From an uncultured Elusimicrobiales bacterium (GTDB lineage Bacteria; Elusimicrobiota; Elusimicrobia; Elusimicrobiales; Elusimicrobiaceae), in assembly GCA_934644855.1 (NCBI GenBank), contig CAKUDJ010000014.1, positions 1-10,265 of the forward strand: 10,265 bases of DNA, given 5' to 3'. Position numbers and translations under genes: made by a program. Below are positions 1 to 5,756 of the stretch, piece by piece; within the stretch, counting starts at the first letter, position 1; the number at the start of each line of letters is the position of its first letter. The notes beneath the pieces were generated by a model. It searched no databases, had not been told where the DNA came from, and worked only from the letters and a program-made list of their open reading frames with translations.

Positions 1-1
1 C

Positions 2-3000
2 GTGTACGCCGTGCCTGTGTTATTGGGCGGCGTGAGTGCGCTTTTATCCATGAAGCAATATAATGTATTGCGCGGGTTTATTGCTTCCGCTACCATTAAA
101 GAACGTGATATTTCCAATATAGATTTTTTCAGCCTTACCACGTTGGTTGAGGTATTCAAAAATATGAACGGCCAGTATTTGGGTGAAGTTTCCAAATATG
201 CCGTTTATCCGTTGACGAAAGACCGCTCCCAAACCGCTCCCATGGGCAACGCCTGGGAAGACGTGGCCCTGTTATTAGCTAACGAAGGCAGCACGCAAAG
301 TTTGGCTATGTTAAAGGAATTTGGGGTGGACCGCTGCGCCGCCTGGAGTAAAAAAACCGTTCAGCTTAAAACGGTATACCAAATGGGCTGCGCGGGGATT
401 CAACCCTTTTTAGTGGGGGCTTTGGAAAGCGGTAAAAGCGGGGCCTCAAATTATGCTCCGCAGGGGCAATATTTACAACCCGGGAAGTATTTAACCAGCC
501 AGGGGCGCTCCAAAACCGTTTCCGCCGCGGAAGCGGCCGCCAACCGCACGGAATGGAACAAACGCCGGGAGATGTTTAAGAAATATGTATCTATAACCGG
601 GCTGACGGCTGCCGGCGCGATTGCCCGCCATTTATTCAACCAAAGCATGGGCGATTTAAGCGCGGACAGCGAACTGGAATTGGACCGCAAGCTTTATAAA
701 GTATATGCGGCCAACGCCAAAGTGCGCGCCCCCAAACCGGGCTACGCCATCAAAGCCTATAAAAAAGGCAGCGGGCCCTATAATGCCAAGCGTGTGCGCC
801 AAGACCGTTCCAACTGGTTCTTAAAAGCCGCCAAATACGGTGATATTGCCATTTTGGTATGGTGTTTGGTAGACCTGACCAAACTGGCCGCCAAAGGGGC
901 CACGGTCGGGCGTGCCATGTTCAAAGCCATGCGGATGGCCCGCAACGGGGCCACGGTGGCGGAACGGGCCGTTATGCTGCGCCGCTTAAATGTGGTAAAA
1001 CCCTTGCGCACGTTGCGCAATGTCCCGGTGCGTATCCGCAAAGGGATGGAACCCGTGGTATTGGCGCAAATGCCGCAATTTGCCAAAGTGCCCACGACGG
1101 CAGAATTATTAAAAGTGCCGAGCGGGTTTGTGCCTGCGGCTTCCAAATTAGTATCCGAAAACCTGAAGTTCTCTACGGCGGCGGGCACGTTAGCCGTAGA
1201 TGCCCAAGCTGCCAGACTCCCGGCTGTGTTGGGTGAACAACAGGTAGCCACCATTAATGAGGCTTTAAGTATGGCTACCCAGCGGGCAAATATAGAATTT
1301 GCCAACCGCGGCAAATTGGCCCAATTAGCTACGCTCAATGCCGATAACGCCTACCGGGCGGTTTTGTCTAAAGAAATTGGCAAAATTTCCGGCTTGCCGG
1401 GTTATAAGCCGGGTGAAACGGCGGCATTAGCGGCGGATGTAAAAGCTTTGAAAACAGTAAAAGTGCCGCAGAATATTGCGTCCTTTGAGCGCCGTTCCCT
1501 GTTGGCAAACGGCCAAACGGATGCCTCCGCCGTCAATACGCTTTTAACCGGCGTGTTGGGCCAGGCGCCCACCGCGGAACAATCGGCCTTTGCTATGCAA
1601 ATGTTGGCGGATGCCACCGCCGCGGCCAATACCCAATTTGCGCGTCGCGGGTGGCTCAAACGCAAATTCTCTCGCGGTTCTTACAGAAAACTTTTGGTTA
1701 GCAATTTGACCCAAGCGTTAGATGCCGACCGCCGTATTTTTAATGATGCCGCCTATGGCAAAATCGGCCAGGCTTTATTAAGCGCCGTCAATACGGATAA
1801 ACGCATTAAAGCGCCTGCCGCGTTGGAAAGCGTGGCGGCGGCAAAAGAGCCCAAAGCGCCTAAAACCAAAACCACGCAGTTAGGCTCTGCCGTACTGGTG
1901 CAAGGCGGTACTGCGGCCGAAGAACTGCCCTTAAATGTGGTGGCGGCCAACGGCGTAAGCGGCCTTGGTAAAGACAGCTACCAACGCGCCGTATTTACCC
2001 AAGGTAAAAATGGTATTACCTTTGGTTTCGGCAACGATTTAGGCCAAACTGCTAATGCTAAAAATTTCAAGTTAACATTAGACGCGCAACAAATGCCGGA
2101 ATTTATTTTGGCGGCGGAAAAAGCCGCTTTAACCACTCCGTTTGAATTGAAATTAACGGCTTATAAACGCCCGTCTTTCTCTTTTAAGAATTTGTTTCCG
2201 CAAAGCAAAGAGAAGAAATACGCCACGGAGGTTCCTGTATTTAGACAGTTGGAATCGGGCGAAACGGTTTCCGTGCCGCTTACGCTGAAGGCGGACACCT
2301 ATTTGGGGTTGGAAAATGCCCAAATGATTATGTCCCCCACCGGCGCGTTGAATTTCTACCGTGACGGAAAATTGCTGAGCAATGTGGCGCCGTTCTCGTA
2401 CGGGGTGCGCAAAACGCAGTTAAACCCGTTCTTGTCTATTGCGCGCCAAGCGCCGCAAGGGGTGCGTTTTAATGTAAATGTAGGCCGCACCGGTAATAAA
2501 TTAATCCCGCTGTATATTGCTACGGGGTTGAGCTTGAGCTCGGCTTCTTCCAGCTTAATTGCGCCGCTTGAAAACATTTATGGTGAACGCATTACGGAAA
2601 CCGATAAAACCATGATTTCCCTGGCGTTGCCGTATATTCCGTCTTTACTGACCCCGGTATTTTCTCCCTTGGTGATGAAAATCGGCGCCTTAAAAACGGT
2701 AAAAATGGCCTTGGGTACGGCGCTATTCGGTATGGCTTTTGCGGGCGCTTCCGGCTTTTACGGCAAAGTAAACGAAAGCAACTTGCCCCCCATTTGGCCG
2801 TTGTTTGTCTCCGGCGCGGCAATCGGTATGTCTTCCGCGCTCAACCGCTCCGGCCTGAATTTGCTGATTGACCGCATTGGCGGCGGCGGTTCTTTATTAA
2901 CCAGTATGGCGTTTAAGAACATCGGTTCTTTTGCTATGTTGGTTCCGCCGGTGGCCGCAAACTTGTTTGCCCCGGGGGCTACGGACTTTTCACTCGCGTT

Positions 3001-4108
3001 CCCGGTGTTGGGGACGATTTCCGCCGCCTCTTTGGCCAGTTTGTATTTCTCCCGCATTGACCCGAATATCGGTAAAGTAGCCGGGTTTATGAATTTTACG
3101 CCTGTATCCGGCGGGCTTGCCATGCGCTCCGCCCTTTTGGCTAAAAACGCCCGCACTTTCTTTAGGGACGGTTGGGGCGAAACGTGGGGCTCCTTGCGTA
3201 TTTTAGCCAGTAAGGAACTCCTCCCCTTAACTGCAGCCGCGTTTACCTTTACCGGGTTTGAAGCTGCCACCTTTAACAAAGCGGCCAACCAGTTAATCCG
3301 CCCGGAAGTGACCGACTTTGGTTGGATTAACGCAATGCAAAAAGAAAACCGCAAAAACTGGGTGGCGTTAGTGACCAGCGGCACGGTGGTTTTGTTCCCT
3401 CTGTTAACCCGCTTGCGCGCCAAACCCATGTTGGCGGCCTTGAAAGACCCGGCCAAAATGGGCTCCGAATACCAACGGATGCTGATGCTTTCCTACGGTA
3501 TGAATATGACGGGCAGCGCCATGATGATGCACTATGGTTTTGACGGTTTTGACAGCCCCGGTTTCCTGGGGATTGCGCTAGTGGGCGTAGGTACGGCCAA
3601 CGTGACGCAATCCTTGCAGAAATTGGCAAATATGAATGTGGTGCGCGGCAGTTATGTGGCCGCCCGCACCGTGGGCCTGAACGCGGCGGAAGCCGCCGTG
3701 GTGCGTGATAAAGCCGCCACTACCGCTATGACGGTATTTTCCCTTTCCCAAACGGGGCTTGCGGCTGTTCCGCTTACCGTCAGCCACTATACGGATAAAC
3801 ACATTCAAGAAGGGATTGAAGAGCGTAGCGACGTTCCGCGGACCTCGTTATGGATTCCGTTGACCTCTTTGGGTGCCAGTATGACGTTGGCCGGGCCCAG
3901 TATCGGGCTGCTCCCCAAAGTATTTCCGGCGGGGTTATTCGGACTCACCAAAGGGTTGTTTGGCTCCTATTCGCAAGCGTTTACCAATGCGTTTGAGGTG
4001 TGGCGCCCGTCCACGGTAGCACCGTACGGTTTGCCGTCCGGGTTTGTGCCCATGCCGTCCGTCACCCCGGAACCGGCTAAGCAGGAGCCTGCCAAAACCA
4101 AAAAATAA
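2..4108 (+). CDS. Giant membrane protein with C-terminal MFS-like domain, 5' end outside window
   Basis: The frame is open from the first bases and ends at TAA 4106-4108, giving at least 1368 residues. The GTG at position 2 is probably internal, because no ribosome site can be seen. From about residue 834 there are twelve hydrophobic segments, near 834-856, 871-895, 900-920, 932-953, 970-990, 996-1018, 1073-1094, 1120-1138, 1160-1180, 1188-1208, 1238-1258 and 1282-1302. A roughly 55-residue basic loop sits between segments 6 and 7. This 6+6 layout is that of the major facilitator superfamily. The loop between helices 2 and 3 (SPLVMKIGALKTVKMALG) resembles motif A but lacks its acidic residue. 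Residues 1-600 are mostly helical and basic, with possible membrane segments near 195-215 and 280-298 and a two-copy repeat. Residues about 620-830 look beta-rich and soluble. The tail is rich in Pro and Lys. Typical MFS proteins have 400-600 residues, so this is a large fusion. The substrate is unknown; transport itself is inferred from the fold only. Confidence 0.9.
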   Translation: MYAVPVLLGGVSALLSMKQYNVLRGFIASATIKERDISNIDFFSLTTLVEVFKNMNGQYLGEVSKYAVYPLTKDRSQTAPMGNAWEDVALLLANEGSTQSLAMLKEFGVDRCAAWSKKTVQLKTVYQMGCAGIQPFLVGALESGKSGASNYAPQGQYLQPGKYLTSQGRSKTVSAAEAAANRTEWNKRREMFKKYVSITGLTAAGAIARHLFNQSMGDLSADSELELDRKLYKVYAANAKVRAPKPGYAIKAYKKGSGPYNAKRVRQDRSNWFLKAAKYGDIAILVWCLVDLTKLAAKGATVGRAMFKAMRMARNGATVAERAVMLRRLNVVKPLRTLRNVPVRIRKGMEPVVLAQMPQFAKVPTTAELLKVPSGFVPAASKLVSENLKFSTAAGTLAVDAQAARLPAVLGEQQVATINEALSMATQRANIEFANRGKLAQLATLNADNAYRAVLSKEIGKISGLPGYKPGETAALAADVKALKTVKVPQNIASFERRSLLANGQTDASAVNTLLTGVLGQAPTAEQSAFAMQMLADATAAANTQFARRGWLKRKFSRGSYRKLLVSNLTQALDADRRIFNDAAYGKIGQALLSAVNTDKRIKAPAALESVAAAKEPKAPKTKTTQLGSAVLVQGGTAAEELPLNVVAANGVSGLGKDSYQRAVFTQGKNGITFGFGNDLGQTANAKNFKLTLDAQQMPEFILAAEKAALTTPFELKLTAYKRPSFSFKNLFPQSKEKKYATEVPVFRQLESGETVSVPLTLKADTYLGLENAQMIMSPTGALNFYRDGKLLSNVAPFSYGVRKTQLNPFLSIARQAPQGVRFNVNVGRTGNKLIPLYIATGLSLSSASSSLIAPLENIYGERITETDKTMISLALPYIPSLLTPVFSPLVMKIGALKTVKMALGTALFGMAFAGASGFYGKVNESNLPPIWPLFVSGAAIGMSSALNRSGLNLLIDRIGGGGSLLTSMAFKNIGSFAMLVPPVAANLFAPGATDFSLAFPVLGTISAASLASLYFSRIDPNIGKVAGFMNFTPVSGGLAMRSALLAKNARTFFRDGWGETWGSLRILASKELLPLTAAAFTFTGFEAATFNKAANQLIRPEVTDFGWINAMQKENRKNWVALVTSGTVVLFPLLTRLRAKPMLAALKDPAKMGSEYQRMLMLSYGMNMTGSAMMMHYGFDGFDSPGFLGIALVGVGTANVTQSLQKLANMNVVRGSYVAARTVGLNAAEAAVVRDKAATTAMTVFSLSQTGLAAVPLTVSHYTDKHIQEGIEERSDVPRTSLWIPLTSLGASMTLAGPSIGLLPKVFPAGLFGLTKGLFGSYSQAFTNAFEVWRPSTVAPYGLPSGFVPMPSVTPEPAKQEPAKTKK
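1226..1386 (+). repeat. Internal protein repeat, copy 1 (residues about 409-463)
   Basis: This is the first copy of a diverged module inside the giant protein. It opens with V-L-G (residues 409-411), carries the core ANIEFANRGKL (429-439), and ends with YRAVLSKEI (from Y451). The second copy lies 109 residues downstream. The likeness is visible only in the protein, so it reflects an old duplication. The function is unknown; the module is predicted to be helical. Confidence 0.55.
1553..1720 (+). repeat. Internal protein repeat, copy 2 (residues about 518-573)
   Basis: This is the second copy of the module. It opens with V-L-G (518-520), has the core ANTQFARRGWL (542-552) and the end YRKLLVSNL (from Y561). 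Shared positions with copy 1 are the V-L-G start, A-N-x-x-F-A-x-R-G-x-L, and Y-R-x-x-L. Gaps of 3-4 residues separate these blocks between the copies. Confidence 0.55.
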
Positions 4109-4126
4109 GCGTTTCTGAACTAAATG

Positions 4127-4159
4127 AAAAGACCCCGGGTTTATTGGCCCGGGGTTTTT
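4127..4159 (+). terminator. Rho-independent terminator of the giant gene
   Basis: A perfect 7-bp GC stem pairs CCCCGGG (4133-4139) with CCCGGGG (4148-4154). It extends by A-T pairing at 4132/4155 and is followed by a T run (4155-4159). It starts 24 nt after the stop codon of the giant gene. The A run on its left side means it could also slow transcription arriving on the - strand. Confidence 0.9.
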
Positions 4160-4196
4160 GTGTGTTTATATAGTTGTAGCGTATGCGGCATCCCAT

Positions 4197-4222
4197 AAAA
4201 AAACCGCCCGGAAAAGGGCGGT
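4197..4222 (-). terminator. Rho-independent terminator of the tRNA-Arg gene
   Basis: On the - strand, stem ACCGCCC/GGGCGGT (+ coordinates 4203-4209 and 4216-4222) with a 6-nt loop is followed by seven T (complement of the A run 4197-4203). It lies about 50 nt beyond the tRNA 3' end. A competing + strand pairing, AAAAAACCG (4198-4206) with CGGTTTTTT (4229-4237), could make the site act in both directions. Confidence 0.8.
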
Positions 4223-4273
4223 ATAAAACGGTTTTTTAGTATAATTTCGGGCGCAACGCCGTCTAATAAAAAG

Positions 4274-4345
4274 TACCCCCAATAGGAATCGAACCTATAT
4301 CCCCTGCTTAGAAGGCAGATGCTCTATCCATTGAGCTATGGGGGC
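4274..4345 (-). tRNA. tRNA-Arg, anticodon UCU
   Basis: Read on the - strand the cloverleaf is complete in 72 nt. The acceptor stem is GCCCCCA/TGGGGGT (first pair G-U), the D stem is GCTC/GAGC with an 8-nt loop, and the anticodon stem is TCTGC/GCAGG around loop CTTCTAA. The variable loop is 4 nt (GGAT). The T arm is ATAGG-TTCGATT-CCTAT, and the discriminator base is A. Anticodon TCT reads AGA and AGG, so the charge is arginine. The 3' CCA is not encoded (CTT follows), so a CCA-adding enzyme is needed. The gene stands alone, convergent with the giant gene, with its own terminator downstream. Confidence 0.95.
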
Positions 4346-4352
4346 AAAAGAT

Positions 4353-4379
4353 GTACTAATGAACACATATATTTTACAA
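4353..4379 (-). promoter_or_regulatory. Possible promoter of the tRNA-Arg gene
   Basis: On the - strand a -35-like TTGTAA (4374-4379) is followed after 15 nt by TAGTAC (4353-4358), about 7 nt before the tRNA. An alternative -10, TACATC (4350-4355), gives an 18-nt spacer. Both -10 candidates are weak, so the exact boxes are a guess; only the position upstream of the tRNA argues for a promoter here. Confidence 0.3.
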
Positions 4380-4411
4380 AAAAAAGATGAAAGATTCAAA
4401 AAATCTTCATC
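4378..4411 (-). terminator. Terminator-like hairpin facing the - strand
   Basis: GATGAAAGATT (4386-4396) pairs with AATCTTCATC (4402-4411), ten pairs with one bulged A and a 5-nt loop. On the - strand it is followed directly by eight T (complement of the A run 4378-4385). The stem is AT-rich, so it would be a weak terminator. No annotated - strand gene lies upstream of it. Confidence 0.4.
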
Positions 4412-4542
4412 CGCCGTTTGTAATCCATTTCCCCCAAAAAAGGCCCTTGGGGTACTTGGGGAGCTGTAAAAAGGGTTATTTTTATATTTTTTAAGATAAA
4501 TTTTTTGCCCGGAATTTTTTTTGTTATGACGTGAGCGTGGGC

Positions 4543-4592
4543 AAAAGGTCCTAGAAAAAAATCATACAAACAAAAAAATAGGTCCTTTTTTT
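4543..4592 (+). terminator. Terminator-like imperfect hairpin upstream of the secreted-protein promoter
   Basis: AAAAGGTCCTA (4543-4553) pairs with TAGGTCCTTTT (4579-4589) at 10 of 11 positions, with a single T-T mismatch. A T run at 4586-4592 follows. The 25-nt A-rich loop is long for an intrinsic terminator. The same AGGTCCT copies could instead be a protein-binding pair; the two readings cannot be told apart here. Confidence 0.35.
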
Positions 4593-4616
4593 ACTGGAAA
4601 AATTAAAAAAAAATTT

Positions 4617-4645
4617 ATTACATACAAGGATACGACGCGTATAAT
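4617..4645 (+). promoter_or_regulatory. Sigma-70-type promoter of the secreted-protein gene
   Basis: A perfect -10 TATAAT lies at 4640-4645. A weak -35 (ATTACA 4617-4622, or TTACAT 4618-4623) stands 17 or 16 nt upstream, in an A/T-tract region that could act as an UP element. Transcription would start near 4652, giving a leader of about 25 nt with the ribosome site AGGAG at 4661-4665. Confidence 0.7.
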
Positions 4646-4675
4646 AAAAAAACTAAATGAAGGAGCCTGAAAATT

Positions 4676-5611
4676 ATGAAGAAACTTATGTATGCCCTGG
4701 TAGGCCTGTGTTTGCTGTGCGGGCCGGTTTTTGGGCAAGTTCCGGTAGTAAATGCAGTGGCCGCGGCGGCAAAAAAAGTTGCTAAAACTGCCCCTAAAAA
4801 AGTCAACAAACGGGTAGTATCGCTTGCAAGCGGAAAAGCCGCTAATACCAGCAGTAAGTTATTAAGGTCCCAGGCGGAATTATCAGCCCAAAATATTGCT
4901 ACATTGCAAGCCCTTAACCAACAAAGAGTTTCGCAGGCTATGTTGCATGAAAAATTAACCCATGCACAAAAAATAGCTCTTATTGAACGGATTAACAAAG
5001 AAGATGCCGCTATTTTGAAAGACTTAACGGAACGTTGCAATAATGAAACCTTTGCTTATGGCGCGGCGCTGTACCGGGAGAGGAACCCCAAATTCTTACC
5101 GGCAAAAGAAAAAAACATTCCCGGGCTTTTTGCCACCTCCGCCAATCCGGCGCGCTACCCCGATATTTCTCCCCGTTATTTTACGGAATTTATTGACTTA
5201 ATTCCCCAATATGATGACTTACCCACACAATTTAATGCCTTGGTAGGCCATTTAAGCCGGCACTTGCTGAATTTGGATAGAAAAATGCTCCAATTAAACA
5301 AGCTGATTTTGGAAAACGAACGCAACTTTGCCGCCGTCAAAAGCGCCGCAGACAAAGGGCGGTGTATCGGCATCCGCAACCGCTTGAACAAAGAGCTGGC
5401 CCGCCATTCCAAAGAAGCCGCCCAAAATATGACGGATTTGGTGTATTTGCTTAATACCTATCCCAACGCGTTTGAAGCTTCACTCACCATGTTGGCTTCC
5501 AATTTGGATAAAACCTTCCAAACCCCGTTTACTAAATTTTTACGGGCCAAAATAAAAATTGCAGCGCCTAAGGTGGAAGCACCGCGCAGACGGATTGGTT
5601 TTACCAATTAA
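4676..5611 (+). CDS. Secreted helical basic protein of unknown function
   Basis: The gene encodes 311 residues. The ATG start is supported by AGGAG 10 nt upstream and a consensus promoter. Residues 1-20 form a Sec signal peptide: MKK, a hydrophobic core, and a likely cut after V-F-G20 before Gln21 (signal peptidase I). The cysteines in the core do not form a lipobox. The next 30 residues are rich in Ala and Lys. Residues about 60-125 and 185-290 look mainly helical, split by a Pro-rich stretch (138-185). Two cysteines remain after cleavage, C121 and C230, and could form a disulfide outside the cytoplasm. The C-terminus is basic with an R-R-R cluster. It stands alone between its own promoter and terminator. 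I recognise no family; a periplasmic or surface role is inferred from the signal peptide only. Confidence 0.88.
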   Translation: MKKLMYALVGLCLLCGPVFGQVPVVNAVAAAAKKVAKTAPKKVNKRVVSLASGKAANTSSKLLRSQAELSAQNIATLQALNQQRVSQAMLHEKLTHAQKIALIERINKEDAAILKDLTERCNNETFAYGAALYRERNPKFLPAKEKNIPGLFATSANPARYPDISPRYFTEFIDLIPQYDDLPTQFNALVGHLSRHLLNLDRKMLQLNKLILENERNFAAVKSAADKGRCIGIRNRLNKELARHSKEAAQNMTDLVYLLNTYPNAFEASLTMLASNLDKTFQTPFTKFLRAKIKIAAPKVEAPRRRIGFTN

Positions 5612-5632
5612 GTATATTGTATGTGGTATTCT

Positions 5633-5659
5633 ATCCCCGCCTTTTGGGCGGGGATTTTT
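5633..5659 (+). terminator. Rho-independent terminator of the secreted-protein gene
   Basis: A perfect 9-bp stem pairs ATCCCCGCC (5633-5641) with GGCGGGGAT (5647-5655) around the 5-nt loop TTTTG, followed by a T run (5655-5659). It starts 21 nt after the stop codon. Confidence 0.93.
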
Positions 5660-5700
5660 GTGTTTGGCGCGGGCGGCGTGCCCATAACGGATTTTTTATA

Positions 5701-5728
5701 TTGTTTTTCCGTCATAAAATGATAGAAT
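5701..5728 (+). promoter_or_regulatory. Promoter of the nuclease/transferase/kinase operon
   Basis: TTGTTT (5701-5706) and TAGAAT (5723-5728) are separated by 16 nt, a good sigma-70-type match. Transcription would start near 5735. The -10 box overlaps the upstream in-frame ATG at 5727, which rules that ATG out as a start on this transcript. No other promoter is evident before the next two genes. Confidence 0.6.
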
Positions 5729-5756
5729 GGAAATAATATTATCTGTTGGGGTTTAT

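Larger units (their letters stand above)
4346..4675. other. AT-rich intergenic region without a convincing gene
   Basis: These 330 bases separate the divergent tRNA-Arg gene and the secreted-protein gene. They are far richer in A and T tracts than the flanking genes and I see no plausible reading frame. They hold a - strand terminator-like hairpin (4378-4411), a small CCCCAA/TTGGGG hairpin near 4434-4455, two overlapping stems at 4503-4546 and 4543-4589, a duplicated AGGTCCT, and the promoter of the downstream gene. An unannotated small RNA on either strand is possible but not shown. Confidence 0.6.

Noticed and set aside
2..4. GTG at the very start of the giant frame as its initiation codon
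   Set aside because: The frame is open to the window edge, no ribosome site can be seen, and the first residues do not look like a protein start; it is more likely internal.
897..960. Repeated GGGGCCACGGT at about 897 and 947 as a DNA repeat
   Set aside because: Eleven bases within a gene rich in Gly-Ala-Thr codons; best explained by two similar G-A-T-V peptides, not a mobile or regulatory element.
2758..3456. Long open frame (232 codons) on the - strand
   Set aside because: It lies wholly inside the MFS-like region, has no plausible domain or ribosome site, and mirrors the codon pattern of the + strand gene.
4240..4245. Perfect TATAAT on the + strand between the tRNA terminator and the tRNA gene
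   Set aside because: No -35-like hexamer at the right distance (GGCGGT region) and no + strand gene downstream before the tRNA antisense; probably chance in AT-rich DNA.
4434..4461. CCCCAA/TTGGGG hairpin followed by a second TTGGGG as a riboswitch or regulatory repeat
   Set aside because: The stem is only six pairs, no known riboswitch motif surrounds it, and no expression platform or gene follows directly.
4676..4735. Lipoprotein signal in the secreted protein because of cysteines at residues 12 and 15
   Set aside because: Both cysteines follow Leu within the hydrophobic core, with no [AG] at -1, so a signal peptidase I cut after Gly20 fits better.
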